Shown one piece after another: positions 26,498-35,701 of a stretch of 64,000 nucleotides of DNA. The DNA lies in NCBI GenBank assembly GCA_000702685.1, contig JNJD01000006.1, positions 186,001 through 250,000 of the forward strand. Reading direction: 5' to 3'. Within the stretch, counting starts at the first letter, position 1. Each line of letters opens with the position of its first letter. Below the pieces are notes generated by a model that saw nothing but the letters and a program-made list of their open reading frames with translations, ran no database searches and had not been told where the DNA came from. Position numbers and translations under genes: made by a program. This stretch comes from Lachnospiraceae bacterium AC2028. GTDB taxonomy: Bacteria; Bacillota; Clostridia; Lachnospirales; Lachnospiraceae.

Positions 26498-27748
26498 TTA
26501 TCCTCTTACCTGACCGTTTCCTTCGATACGGTATTTGTAGGAAGTGATCTCCCTGAGACCCATAGGGCCTCTCGCCTGAAGCTTCTGTGTAGAGATTCCG
26601 ATCTCCGCTCCGAATCCGAATTCAAATCCGTCGGTGAACCTGGTGGAAACGTTATGATATACACAGGCTGCATCTACGCGTTCAAGGAACTTCTCAGCGG
26701 TTTTCTCATTCGAAGTAATGATGCTCTCCGAATGATGAGTGCTGTACTTATTGATATGTTCGATGGCTTCTTCTACACAAGACACTGTCTTAACGGAAAG
26801 AATGTAATCAAGGTATTCTTTTCCGAAATCCTCTTCCGTAGCGGCAACGGCTTTTTCTCCAAGCACGCTTAAGGAATCGGGATCACATCTGAATTCAACA
26901 TTCTTCTCGGAAAGCTTTTCATAGAGCTTCGGAAGAAGCGCATCCTTGACATCTTCATGAACAACAAGGCTTTCCATTGCATTACATACGGAAATGCGCT
27001 GGGTCTTGGCATTGAAGATTATATTTACAGCCATATCAAGATCGGCATCTTTATCAACATATACGTGGCAGTTTCCCGTGCCGGTCTCTATTACCGGGAT
27101 CATGGAATTCTCAACGACGGCGCGGATAAGACCCGCTCCGCCTCTGGGAATGAGCACATCGATATGATCCTTCATCTTCATGAATTCGGTCGTTACTGCT
27201 CTGTCTGTGGATTCAATGAGCTGAAGGATATCGGGATTGAGACCTTCATCTTCAAGGACCTTTCTGAGAACCTTTACGATTGCTTTATTTGATTCGATGC
27301 AATCGCTTCCGCCCTTGAGAATGCATGCACTTCCCGCCTTAAATGTAAGCGAGAATGCATCGGGAGTTACATTGGGTCTGGACTCATAGATGATTCCGAT
27401 AACGCCCATGGGAACACGTACCTTGGTAATGTGAAGACCGTTCGGTCTGTCCCATTCATCCATTATCTCGCCTACGGGATCCGGAAGCTTACTTACCTGG
27501 ATAAGGCCTTCATTGATCCCGTCGATCCTTTCGGGAGTCAGCTTAAGCCTGTCCTGCATAGCCTGACTCATACCGTTTGCAACCGCTTTTTCAAGATCCA
27601 GAGCATTTGCCTTAATGATATCGCCGGCAGCCGCTTTAAGTGCATCTGCACACTTTATAAGAACCTCGTTCTTTTTGGCGGTGGGTATGACCGCCGCATC
27701 ATATTTAGCTTTAACAGCTTTTTCACCTAAACCGTAAAGATCGTACAT
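26498..27748 (-). CDS. proA: Gamma-glutamyl phosphate reductase
   Basis: NADPH-dependent reduction of gamma-glutamyl phosphate to glutamate semialdehyde, the second step of proline synthesis. About 416 residues, with the typical [52 protein letters not shown] and catalytic Cys in [11 protein letters not shown] place the start at the ATG at 27748 ([11 protein letters not shown]), because the in-frame GTG at 27754 is part of the AGAGGTGG ribosome binding site. Unusually, proB and proA are separated by the 5-formyl-THF cyclo-ligase gene. Confidence 0.95.
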   Translation of the reverse strand: MYDLYGLGEKAVKAKYDAAVIPTAKKNEVLIKCADALKAAAGDIIKANALDLEKAVANGMSQAMQDRLKLTPERIDGINEGLIQVSKLPDPVGEIMDEWDRPNGLHITKVRVPMGVIGIIYESRPNVTPDAFSLTFKAGSACILKGGSDCIESNKAIVKVLRKVLEDEGLNPDILQLIESTDRAVTTEFMKMKDHIDVLIPRGGAGLIRAVVENSMIPVIETGTGNCHVYVDKDADLDMAVNIIFNAKTQRISVCNAMESLVVHEDVKDALLPKLYEKLSEKNVEFRCDPDSLSVLGEKAVAATEEDFGKEYLDYILSVKTVSCVEEAIEHINKYSTHHSESIITSNEKTAEKFLERVDAACVYHNVSTRFTDGFEFGFGAEIGISTQKLQARGPMGLREITSYKYRIEGNGQVRG

Positions 27749-27757
27749 ATCCACCTC

Positions 27758-28366
27758 TTATGCGAAATAAATCCTGAAAGGTCTTACATCACCCTCATCT
27801 TCGGGAATCTCGTATTCAACCATCTGGCATTTATGGCAGACACCTATAGAATGCAGCCTGAGTGTCAGCTTATCTTCGAGGAACCTGTCAAAATATCCTC
27901 CGCCGTAACCGACCCTTTTATTGTATGTATCAAACGCAACGCCGGGCATGATCATAATGTCCTTGTAAGGAAGCATCATCGCATCGGCTTCATTGTATTC
28001 ATACAGCTCACACTCTTCGGAGGGCTCAAGGATCTTGTACTTGCCGAATGAGAAGTTGACCGGATTCACATCGGTAACTTTTCTGAATTCCATCTCCTTG
28101 TGAAAACCATTCGTGGTTATCCTCGGAAGATAGACTTCCTTTTCATCCTTAAGAGCCTGTTCTAGAGCGGGCTTGATATCTATCTCTGAACCGAAGGGCA
28201 TAAATCCGAGTATCTTTCTTGCCTTCTCATAAAAAGGATCGGCAAGGATCTTGGCACATACTTCCTCGGAAGCCGCTTTCCTCTGGATCTCGGAAAGGGC
28301 ATCCCTTCTTGCGATGATATCGGCTCTTATCTGTTTTTTGGTTATTTCCTGTCTGGGATCAGCCAT
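27758..28366 (-). CDS. 5-formyltetrahydrofolate cyclo-ligase
   Basis: ATP-dependent conversion of 5-formyl-THF to 5,10-methenyl-THF, returning a storage folate to one-carbon metabolism; cytoplasmic. The 202-residue size fits the family. The ATP and folate signatures are present: basic N-terminal KKQIRADIIARRDAL, GFMPFGSEIDIKP, and MPGVAFDTYNKRVGYGGGYFDRFL near the C-terminus. It starts 12 bp after proB with AAGAGGA as ribosome binding site. It sits between proB and proA, which suggests cotranscription without a clear pathway link. Confidence 0.94.
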   Translation of the reverse strand: MADPRQEITKKQIRADIIARRDALSEIQRKAASEEVCAKILADPFYEKARKILGFMPFGSEIDIKPALEQALKDEKEVYLPRITTNGFHKEMEFRKVTDVNPVNFSFGKYKILEPSEECELYEYNEADAMMLPYKDIMIMPGVAFDTYNKRVGYGGGYFDRFLEDKLTLRLHSIGVCHKCQMVEYEIPEDEGDVRPFRIYFA

Positions 28367-28378
28367 ATAATCCTCTTA

Positions 28379-29245
28379 TCACTTAAGTATTTCGGAAACG
28401 AATTCCTGAAGCTTGAAATCCTTGTCATAATCTGCGGCGAATGCCGTTCCTACATCCTCACCGGCGATTATCCTTGAAAGGATTGTAAGATCCTTGCTGG
28501 AACAGATGACCATATCGGCTCCCGATTTGGTTGCGATACGTGCCGCGTTGAGCTTGGTACTCATTCCTCCGGTACCCATTCCTGTTCCGGTCGAATCCTT
28601 ACCCATCTCAAGATATTCAGCCGTGATCTTGGGAACCTCATCTATGAACTTTGCATCCGGATTCTTATTGGGATCGTCGGTATAAAGCCCCTCAATATCC
28701 GACAAAAGAATGAGCAGATCGGCACCTACCATGGATGCGACCATAGCCGAAAGAGTATCGTTATCTCCGATCTCGATCTCGTTGGTTGCTATGGTGTCAT
28801 TCTCATTTACGATGGGGATGACTCCCATATCGAGAAGCGCCTTAAAGGTATTGGTGGCATTGTTCCTGTTACCGTCATTGAGAACGGTATCCTTGGTCAT
28901 AAGGACCTGTGCGGGAAGCTGGTTATATTCGGTGAAGAACTTCTCATATATGTTCATCAGCCTTCCCTGCCCGATGGCTGCGCAAGCCTGCTTCTGAGGA
29001 AGCGTAAGCTCATGGGATATCGATCTGTCCCTGCCGTAGCCGATGGCATATTTTCCGGCAGCGATAGCTCCCGATGACACGAGGACAACATCCTTGCCCG
29101 AATTATGGATATCGCAGAGCTGTCTTACCAGAAGCTCGATCCTGGAAAAGTCCATTCCGCCGCTTTCGGGGTGGTTGATGGACGATGATCCGATCTTTAC
29201 GACAATCCTTTTTTTGTTCTTAAAATTCTCTCTTAAATCACTCAT
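28379..29245 (-). CDS. proB: Glutamate 5-kinase, short form without PUA domain
   Basis: Phosphorylates glutamate in the first step of proline synthesis. The 288-residue protein has the amino-acid-kinase fold motifs RIVVKIGSSSI, LVSSGAIAAGK, NENDTIA, GDNDTLSAMVA and GTGGMSTKLNAA. It ends at VSEILK and so lacks the C-terminal PUA domain of the enterobacterial enzyme (about 367 residues), which is common in Firmicutes. The start is preceded by no strong ribosome binding site. A clear promoter lies at 29317-29345, leaving a leader of about 65 nt. Confidence 0.95.
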   Translation of the reverse strand: MSDLRENFKNKKRIVVKIGSSSINHPESGGMDFSRIELLVRQLCDIHNSGKDVVLVSSGAIAAGKYAIGYGRDRSISHELTLPQKQACAAIGQGRLMNIYEKFFTEYNQLPAQVLMTKDTVLNDGNRNNATNTFKALLDMGVIPIVNENDTIATNEIEIGDNDTLSAMVASMVGADLLILLSDIEGLYTDDPNKNPDAKFIDEVPKITAEYLEMGKDSTGTGMGTGGMSTKLNAARIATKSGADMVICSSKDLTILSRIIAGEDVGTAFAADYDKDFKLQEFVSEILK

Positions 29246-29316
29246 TTTTTCATTAAACCGTTAATATAATAATTTCCGAGAAAAAAGCCCTCAGAGTATA
29301 GAAAACGCACTGTTTT

Positions 29317-29345
29317 ACTATAAATCCAAGAGCCTTAACTGTCAA
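29317..29345 (-). promoter_or_regulatory. Promoter of the proB-proA-gltX operon
   Basis: Minus strand perfect TTGACA -35 (29340-29345), 17-bp spacer and TATAGT -10 (29317-29322). The 149-bp gap holds nothing else that I recognise; no T-box features fit in the short leader. Confidence 0.7.
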
Positions 29346-29394
29346 ATATTCTTACTATAATTTATGGAATACTAAAAGCCGTATCCGGGAAGCA

Positions 29395-30210
29395 TTATCT
29401 TCCGATCGTTTCCAGCAATTCTTTATTCCTGTCGAGTGCATTGTAAATACCGTCCTCGGACAGGACTCCCATTTTGAAATATTCCGGGAATTTGCCCTGT
29501 TCGTCCATCCTGAAATCATTCTTCCATTCACGGCTTGAATAATAGCGTTCAAGCTCCCTGACTTTAGGCTGAAAGGCCTTATATCTGGAGATAAGATCAT
29601 CGGTTATCTCTTCCGATTCGGCTTCATAGATCAGTTGATTGAGTTTATCAAGAATCATCTCCATTCTCTCAACTCTGTCCATGGCTTCATCGATATTTCC
29701 GGGACCGCCTATGAATATGCAATATGCTTCATGAACGGCAGCTACAGTGGCAATAAAGCATGCGGCGATGACCAGAACGAATTTGATCTGCCAATGAATT
29801 CCCAATCCGAGTGAAAACAGCATGAAATATACGTAAAATCCGCATATTTTGTTCAGAACCGAATGAACGGTTATAAACCTGTGCAAAACCGTAAGAGATA
29901 CTATTATCGTAGAAAATTTAATGAGTATGATCGCACAGATCCATGTGATCATCCATGTCGGAACAATTATCAGATCAACCAGCCTTAAAAAAACCGCCAT
30001 CGAAAAAGTGATGTCAGCGATCGTATCGAATTTGTCACCGAATTCGGATTCGATTTTCAGACCGCGAGCAACAGCACCGTCAAGGACATCGGTAAGACCG
30101 CCGTAAATATACAGAGCATAATACCATACGGAAAACGCCGGAAAGAACAGGATCATCAGACTGCAGATGACCCTGGATCCCGTTATGATATTAGCCAGAT
30201 TCTTTTTCAT
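29395..30210 (-). CDS. CDP-alcohol phosphatidyltransferase fused to a DUF4298 domain
   Basis: Integral membrane enzyme expected to transfer a phosphatidyl group from CDP-diacylglycerol to an alcohol. The complete family motif is present at residues 41-66: TDVLDGAVAR, eight residues, then GDKFDTIAD, including all four Asp. Five to six membrane segments span about 10-170. The C-terminal part (about 176-268, RVERMEMILDKL to GVLSEDGIYNALDRN) matches my knowledge of DUF4298, a small soluble domain usually found as a separate protein. The start overlaps the stop of the GH51 gene (ATGA), so translation is coupled. The alcohol substrate cannot be told. Confidence 0.85.
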   Translation of the reverse strand: MKKNLANIITGSRVICSLMILFFPAFSVWYYALYIYGGLTDVLDGAVARGLKIESEFGDKFDTIADITFSMAVFLRLVDLIIVPTWMITWICAIILIKFSTIIVSLTVLHRFITVHSVLNKICGFYVYFMLFSLGLGIHWQIKFVLVIAACFIATVAAVHEAYCIFIGGPGNIDEAMDRVERMEMILDKLNQLIYEAESEEITDDLISRYKAFQPKVRELERYYSSREWKNDFRMDEQGKFPEYFKMGVLSEDGIYNALDRNKELLETIGR

Positions 30211-31802
30211 CCTTCAAAGATATAAACATTCCAGGAAAGCGGCTTTATACGAATATTGAATTCACCGTTTTCAAGAGTATAGTTTTCCTCAGCCTTGGGG
30301 CAGATAAATTCATTGCCGAATTCATTCCTGACTTCGAGATTCTCTGCCGTCATGGAAGTTGCCGATACTGCTTTATATCCTTCAAATCCCTTGATATCGA
30401 TCGTCAGAGGATAATCGCTTTCTTCGTTTCTGTTGATCGCAAAGACAGCAAGTCTCCTGCTTTCTTTATCCCATGCGCAAGCTGCGTCGATGTAATTAAC
30501 GCCCTCTTTTCCGGTGTACTGGGATGTATCTTCGATCGCATATCCGGGCATGTCGTAGGTCTCAGAATCAACCTTGACCTGCATTGATGTGCCTTTCGCA
30601 TACTTTATCATCTGTGTGAACGAATGATATGAAGCACTTCTCCAGATATGGTCATGATTGGAAGCCGCAAGCGAAGCAAGTCCGCCGGTCTGGCATCCGA
30701 TCTTGACACGGTCAGCATGACGGAGCATAGCCATCTGAACGGAAGCGGTACTAAGGGCATGGATCATATCACCGCCGGGGAAGATCCTTTCCGGCATATT
30801 GTCGGGATCATGAAGAACATAGGTCCTGTTGGGATCAAACTTATAGTGGTTACGGGCCATATTGTAACGGCCGTATCCGGGATGAAGAGGCTCAAGAGGT
30901 CTTACCATGCATCCGTATTCATCAAGCGAGATCATGACCTTCTTAGGAGATCTGTGCTTGGATGCTACATAATCGATCATCGCAGTAAGGTTATTGATGT
31001 AATCCTCATAATACAGTGATCCTCCGAGAAGAGCCTTGATATCTCCGGGAGGTGCCGAGTGATAATGATGTACGGAAACATAATCAACCACGTCATAGCA
31101 TTTATCGAGAACGGCCTCATCCCATGCGGGGAATGTCTCCATAAACGGAGCCGATGAACCGCAAACAGCTGTCTCTATGGTCTCATCGATCCACTTGATG
31201 GCTTTCGAGGTCTCCAACACTTTATGTCCGTAGCCTTCGGGATTCTTGTCCCATGCTCCGAGCTGCCAGGGACCGTCCATCTCATTTCCCAGATACCACA
31301 TCTTTACATTGTAAGGATTCTCATGTCCGTTCTTCCTTCGAAGATCCGACCAGTAAGATCCTCCTGCGTGATTGGTATATTCAACAAGATCCATTGCATC
31401 CTGTATAGTTCCGGTTCCCATATTCACCGTATAGAGAGCTTCGGTGCCGACCTTCTCGGCCCACTGAAGATACTCATCGTGACCGACTTCATTGGTAATA
31501 TACTGATGCCATGAAGGATCGAGATGTACTTTTCTCTCGGATTTGGGACCAATGGAATCCTTCCACTGCCATGCGGAGCAGAAATTTCCTCCAGGCATTC
31601 TGACAGCGGGAAGTCCGGTTGACTTAAGCGCATCTATGAAATCGGTCCTGAAACCCTGCTCATCAGCCGTCGGATGCTTGGGGTTAAACATAGTTCCGTT
31701 AACGATCGTTCCTATCGGTTCAAGAAATGCGGAAAATAGTCTATCCGAGATCTCACCGATCTCAAACGAGGGATGAACCGTGATCTTAGCATTCTGCGCC
31801 AT
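30207..31802 (-). CDS. GH51 alpha-L-arabinofuranosidase
   Basis: Releases arabinose from arabinoxylan or arabinan fragments. The 531-residue protein has no signal peptide and is therefore cytoplasmic, acting on imported oligosaccharides. Family features are FLEPIGTIVNG near the N-terminus, VRMPGGNFCSAWQWKDSIGP, YLGNEMDGPWQ with acid/base Glu174, VSVHHYH, and SLDEYG with nucleophile Glu295 (the common form is DEWN). The C-terminal beta domain ends PLSWNVYIFEG. AAAGGAGGC precedes the start, and TATAAT-like sequences lie around 31845. It is coupled to a phosphatidyltransferase gene, with no other arabinose gene in view. Confidence 0.94.
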   Translation of the reverse strand: MAQNAKITVHPSFEIGEISDRLFSAFLEPIGTIVNGTMFNPKHPTADEQGFRTDFIDALKSTGLPAVRMPGGNFCSAWQWKDSIGPKSERKVHLDPSWHQYITNEVGHDEYLQWAEKVGTEALYTVNMGTGTIQDAMDLVEYTNHAGGSYWSDLRRKNGHENPYNVKMWYLGNEMDGPWQLGAWDKNPEGYGHKVLETSKAIKWIDETIETAVCGSSAPFMETFPAWDEAVLDKCYDVVDYVSVHHYHSAPPGDIKALLGGSLYYEDYINNLTAMIDYVASKHRSPKKVMISLDEYGCMVRPLEPLHPGYGRYNMARNHYKFDPNRTYVLHDPDNMPERIFPGGDMIHALSTASVQMAMLRHADRVKIGCQTGGLASLAASNHDHIWRSASYHSFTQMIKYAKGTSMQVKVDSETYDMPGYAIEDTSQYTGKEGVNYIDAACAWDKESRRLAVFAINRNEESDYPLTIDIKGFEGYKAVSATSMTAENLEVRNEFGNEFICPKAEENYTLENGEFNIRIKPLSWNVYIFEG

Positions 31803-31904
31803 TTGAAAAAGCCTCCTTTATCGGGAAATAACTTAACAACATAATATTATAATATTCCGGTATATTTTTCTTCTAAAAATTTGTTTAAGAAAAGCAATTT
31901 TTTG

Positions 31905-31940
31905 CAATAAAATACGCAGTTACGAAATGTAACTGCGTAT
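31905..31940 (-). terminator. Terminator of the first tandem secreted-protein gene
   Basis: Perfect 12-bp stem (31912-31923 with 31929-31940), 5-nt loop, then TTTATT on the minus strand, 25 bp past the gene's stop. It separates that gene from the downstream GH51 transcription unit. Confidence 0.85.
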
Positions 31941-31964
31941 AAATTTAGCACATATGCTTTTTGC

Positions 31965-32645
31965 TTATTGAATAGGAGTAATCGGCTCAAGCGGCTCGAT
32001 GACTGTAGTCTCAAAGAAGTTCTGAGCGAGCCAGTAAGGACCGTACCATGGTATCTCGGGTTTAATCTTTCCTTTCACATCATATCCGTGGATCGTGTAG
32101 ATGTACCTATATCCCTTATACTCCGTTGTGAAAATAAGTGTATCTTCCGGATTATCCTCCAACGACTTCAGAATATCATATGTCAATGCTGTTCCGGTGC
32201 TGAATCTGTGAGTATCACCGCCCGGAAGATTGATCAAAGTAATCAGCTCTCTTATACACTTGAAATAGCCTTCAGCAGGAGAATCATTTGATGGAGCATT
32301 ATTTGATGTCACATAAATATAATAAAAGTCATCAGAGTCATCAAAATCAGTGTTAGTTACCAACCAATAACCAAATGGAATATCAACATATAATATTCGA
32401 TTCTCTCCATCAAAAGCATGATCATAAGCAAGTTCATTTAATGAATCATCCCAAATACTCAAATTGCCCGAATAATAAACAATATTTGTATAAACACTAT
32501 CTCCGGTTTGTAATGTCATTCCGGAGTGAATATCATTAATATGATAAGAATTTGCAAACACAGTCATACTAGGCATTCCGAGGACGATGATTGCAACTAA
32601 AAGCAGCGCCAAAAAGCCCTTTTGCCTTACTTTTCTCTCTTTCAT
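31965..32645 (-). CDS. Secreted protein of unknown function, tandem paralogue A
   Basis: A 226-residue exported protein that I cannot assign. It starts MKERKVRQKGFLALLLVAII and has a signal peptide ending near VFANS. The middle (about 35-115) is polar and diverges strongly from its neighbour; the last 90 residues are shared, with LINLPGGDTHRFSTGTALTYD, LEDNPEDTLIF, a YKGYRYIYTIHG strand pattern and the C-terminal WYGPYWLAQNFFETTVIEP. Part of the shared module (LEDNP...TLxF...YKxxxYxxTI) resembles a domain I associate with Lachnospiraceae extracellular proteins. It has AAAGGGG before the ATG, a TTGACG-18 bp-TAGACT promoter near 32710-32740 and its own terminator. Confidence 0.75.
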   Translation of the reverse strand: MKERKVRQKGFLALLLVAIIVLGMPSMTVFANSYHINDIHSGMTLQTGDSVYTNIVYYSGNLSIWDDSLNELAYDHAFDGENRILYVDIPFGYWLVTNTDFDDSDDFYYIYVTSNNAPSNDSPAEGYFKCIRELITLINLPGGDTHRFSTGTALTYDILKSLEDNPEDTLIFTTEYKGYRYIYTIHGYDVKGKIKPEIPWYGPYWLAQNFFETTVIEPLEPITPIQ

Positions 32646-32806
32646 AATCTACCCCTTTGATAATCAAAATCCCCTATTTGCTTAACTACACTAAATCCGG
32701 TTAATCATTTATATATTTAGTCTACATTTCTCTATTTATACTCGTCAAGATGAAACAAATCAAATAATAAAAGAGTATACTTTTAGTATACTGTTTGAAT
32801 AATTTG

Positions 32807-32845
32807 GGAAAAAAAGCGCAGGCATCTATCAGATGTCTGCGCTTT
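32807..32845 (-). terminator. Terminator of the second tandem secreted-protein gene
   Basis: 15-bp stem with one mismatch (32813-32827 with 32831-32845), 3-nt loop and a T run on the minus strand. A second inverted repeat (AGTATAC/GTATACT) lies at about 32774-32792. The 226-bp gap also contains the promoter of paralogue A. Confidence 0.85.
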
Positions 32846-32871
32846 ATATATATAAATCTAGTAGAAAACAT

Positions 32872-33561
32872 TTAGTCAGGTATTACAAGGGGCTCTATAG
32901 GTTCAATGACCGTGGTCTCAAAGAAGTTCTGCGCGAGCCAGTAAGGTCCGTACCATGAGATCTCCGGTGTGATCTTACCCTTTACATCCGCACCAAGTAT
33001 TGTGAAAGTATATTTATTGTTCTTATAAACACACTCGAAAACCAATGTATCTTCGGGATTATCTTCAAGTGCCTTCATAACGCTGTAAGGAAGAGCTGTT
33101 CCGACTCCATAGCCGTGAGTATCACCGCCCGGAAGATTGATCAAAGCTATCAGCTCTCTTATACTCTGGTAGTAGCCTTCAATGGGAGACATATTTAAAG
33201 ATTGAGAACTTACAGGTGGAGCAGAAGTGGGAGAAACATATAATTTATTATAATCATTAGAAGCCGATTTGTCAGTTACAATCCAATAACCATTTGAAAT
33301 TGTTACACTGAGGTAAATTGCCGCGTAGTCATGACCCATCACAGTATTAGAATTTGAAGTTCCAATATATACACACAAATCACCACTGCCTGAACTATCG
33401 TACAAATAAACATCATCACCGCCGGATAATATAGTACCATTAGAAATATCATTAAAATTATATGAATTTGCAAACACAGTCATACCCGGCATTCCGAGAA
33501 CAATGATTGCAGCCAATAGCAGTGCCAAAAACCCTTTTTGTCTAACTTTTTTCTCTTTCAT
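32872..33561 (-). CDS. Secreted protein of unknown function, tandem paralogue B
   Basis: A 229-residue homologue of the neighbouring gene at 31965-32645. The signal peptide (MKEKKVRQKGFLALLLAAII...VFANS) and the C-terminal 90 residues (LEDNPEDTLVF...WYGPYWLAQNFFETTVIEP) are almost the same, whereas residues about 33-120 differ and include a Ser/Gly-rich stretch. Each copy has its own promoter and terminator, so they are expressed separately. The promoter of this copy (33604-33632) is the stronger. The arrangement shows a gene duplication followed by change in the middle part only. No enzyme motif is visible. Confidence 0.75.
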   Translation of the reverse strand: MKEKKVRQKGFLALLLAAIIVLGMPGMTVFANSYNFNDISNGTILSGGDDVYLYDSSGSGDLCVYIGTSNSNTVMGHDYAAIYLSVTISNGYWIVTDKSASNDYNKLYVSPTSAPPVSSQSLNMSPIEGYYQSIRELIALINLPGGDTHGYGVGTALPYSVMKALEDNPEDTLVFECVYKNNKYTFTILGADVKGKITPEISWYGPYWLAQNFFETTVIEPIEPLVIPD

Positions 33562-33603
33562 AATTTACCTCTTTTGAATTATGAAGTTTATACATCATTT
33601 AGT

Positions 33604-33632
33604 ATTTTACCGTCTTGACTACAGACTGTCAA
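33604..33632 (-). promoter_or_regulatory. Strong promoter of secreted paralogue B
   Basis: Minus strand perfect TTGACA -35 (33627-33632), 17-bp spacer, TAAAAT -10 (33604-33609). The -35 and spacer contain an imperfect palindrome, TTGAC-8 nt-GTCAA (33615-33632), which could be an operator. Confidence 0.7.
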
Positions 33633-33646
33633 ACTACATATGGTAT

Positions 33647-34321
33647 TTAAGCACACATTATGTATATAAGGTGTCTGATTCCGTCACGGATCGTTCGAAG
33701 CTTGGGCTTCCTGTCATATTGGCACTTCTTAAGCGTTGCAGAAAATTCACTGATCCTGAGATCATTTCTTGCTGCTTCGGCTATGATCTCGGTCGCAAAT
33801 TCCATTCCGTCGCAAACCAAAGTAAGATCAGGAATAACATTTTTGCTGATAGCCCTAAGGCCGCAATGAAAATCGTAAACTTTAGTACCGAACTTCATCC
33901 TGCCTATCGCTGACAGGAATTTAACTCCGATCCTGTGGGATAAAGGCATAGCTCCTTTTTCCATCTTTCCTGCAAATCTGTTGCCTATGACAAAATCATA
34001 ATCACCGGACAAAATCGGCTCGGAAGCATACATTATCTCTTCAAAGCTGTATGTGGTATCCGCATCGATAAGTACTATCGCTTCACCCTTCGCTTCATTC
34101 AAGCCTCTTCTGAGCGCACTGCCGTATCCTCTCTTTTGTTCGGATACAACTCTCGCGCCGTTTGATGCGGCAATCTCGGCACTTTTATCAGTCGAGCCGT
34201 TATCAACCACAATAACCTCTCCCTCTGTTCCCATATTCTCAATGGCAGCGAAGGCTTCACGGACACATATCCCGACGGTATTCTCTTCATTAAGGCACGG
34301 CATTACAATGCTTATATCCAT
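33647..34321 (-). CDS. Family 2 glycosyltransferase, DPM1-like
   Basis: A 224-residue soluble GT-A enzyme that probably transfers a sugar from a nucleotide or to a polyprenyl phosphate carrier. It starts MDISIVMPCLNEENTVG and shows VVDNGSTDKSAEIA, GYGSALRRG, the metal-binding LIDADTTYSFEE and DYDFVIGNRF, which match the dolichyl-phosphate mannose synthase-like branch of GT2. It lacks the C-terminal membrane helices of GtrB-type enzymes. It lies 44 bp after a polytopic membrane protein gene and completes the run of diguanylate cyclase, membrane protein, glycosyltransferase. Confidence 0.88.
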   Translation of the reverse strand: MDISIVMPCLNEENTVGICVREAFAAIENMGTEGEVIVVDNGSTDKSAEIAASNGARVVSEQKRGYGSALRRGLNEAKGEAIVLIDADTTYSFEEIMYASEPILSGDYDFVIGNRFAGKMEKGAMPLSHRIGVKFLSAIGRMKFGTKVYDFHCGLRAISKNVIPDLTLVCDGMEFATEIIAEAARNDLRISEFSATLKKCQYDRKPKLRTIRDGIRHLIYIMCA

Positions 34322-34365
34322 CCGTGTTGAGAGATCCTTTCATTATCAGAACAATTACGGAACAG

Positions 34366-35700
34366 CTATTTCTTTTTCCTCTTAGGAAGTTCCGAAACAT
34401 ATGCGACAGCAACAACAAGTGCAAATACGGTTCCGCACAGAGCTCTTACAGTAAAGAAATAATGTATGTATGAATGGTTATGCATAACCATGAATCTTAA
34501 AACAGGGATCAATGCGATCAAAAGAAAAGATCCCGCAACTTTTTTATCAAAGCCTTTTCGTCTGTAAACATAAGCGATATATGCGGCAATGATGATAAGG
34601 ATCACTCCCGCAAAAACTCCGCCCGTTCCGTATCCCGCAGGGAACATATTGAGGATGTTACGCATCACGGCGCTATAAACAAATGAAGGAAGCGACATCT
34701 CCGGAAGTCCTTCGGTTTCTCCTCCGAGTCTTTCCGCAATGTGACCTGTAATATATGGCATAACATTTTCCCTGAGAACAATCGCTGAAATAATCCATTT
34801 AGATACCCAGGTTCCGCCGTATCCGATACCCCATACAACAGAATTCTTAGCAATGAACTTAATACCTTTATTCTCGTGATTAAGCCTGATCATAAGAATC
34901 AGTGGCATTGTAAGGGACAGTGTCTCGGCGGTAAGGAAATCAAAATAATTGATCAGCATTGCACCAAGCAGGATCACGAAAGGATACAGATCCTCTTTCT
35001 TTTTATCATGCAGGATAAGAACAGCGATCATCTGTATGATGACTATAGGGTAAATATAAAAGTATTCAAGAGAAAACGGAACGTACCAGGATGATGTAAG
35101 AACAAGACCGAATGCAAGTGCGATGATGCAGTCAAAAAGCTTCTTTCTGATAAGCATGATCACCAACACAGCAAGGAGTATGATAAAGAATATTGTATTC
35201 AGGATATACATACTCTTTATCGGCATCACTAAGTGAAGCAATCTCGATAAAGCAGCGGATCCGTGCCAATATCTCATATACTGCATCATAGCTCCATCCT
35301 GACTCCATTCCGGAAGCGATGTATCAATACCGAGAGCCTCTGTGTCGATATAACGCTCAAAATCCGGATATTTACCGAAAACAGCACGGTGAAAATTGGA
35401 GTTTTCATTATGCAGTTTGGTGAAATGATATGCTGCGAGCATAGTGCTTCTGAGATTATCATCACTGCTTAAATTCCATGCAATATTAAGAGTGATGGAA
35501 TCGGCATAGTGATCGATCTTGGTTGCAGGAACACCCTCTATCGCTTCAAAGAACACTTCTTTTTCACAGAGATATATCGCACTCTCTTTCATATTCTCTT
35601 CTATACTGCTCTGCGGAACGGCCGCAGCAAGAAGCAGGAAGCCCACAAAGAATGCTTCCAATACAGCAAATATACCTATGCCGCAGATAATCTTTTTCAT
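34366..35700 (-). CDS. Polytopic membrane protein, function unknown
   Basis: A 444-residue membrane protein with about ten predicted hydrophobic segments that I cannot assign to a family with confidence. I start it at the ATG at 35700 (MKKIICGIGIFAVLEAFF), directly after the stop of the diguanylate cyclase gene, since the longer frame reads back into that gene. After the first membrane helix comes an extracellular stretch of about 120 residues (KIDHYADSITLNIAWNLSSD), then the membrane core and a Lys/Arg-rich C-terminus (SELPKRKKK). The layout, and the glycosyltransferase gene next to it, suggest a GT-C-like or lipid-linked glycan protein (inference). Confidence 0.75.
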   Translation of the reverse strand: MKKIICGIGIFAVLEAFFVGFLLLAAAVPQSSIEENMKESAIYLCEKEVFFEAIEGVPATKIDHYADSITLNIAWNLSSDDNLRSTMLAAYHFTKLHNENSNFHRAVFGKYPDFERYIDTEALGIDTSLPEWSQDGAMMQYMRYWHGSAALSRLLHLVMPIKSMYILNTIFFIILLAVLVIMLIRKKLFDCIIALAFGLVLTSSWYVPFSLEYFYIYPIVIIQMIAVLILHDKKKEDLYPFVILLGAMLINYFDFLTAETLSLTMPLILMIRLNHENKGIKFIAKNSVVWGIGYGGTWVSKWIISAIVLRENVMPYITGHIAERLGGETEGLPEMSLPSFVYSAVMRNILNMFPAGYGTGGVFAGVILIIIAAYIAYVYRRKGFDKKVAGSFLLIALIPVLRFMVMHNHSYIHYFFTVRALCGTVFALVVAVAYVSELPKRKKK

Positions 35701-35701
35701 A

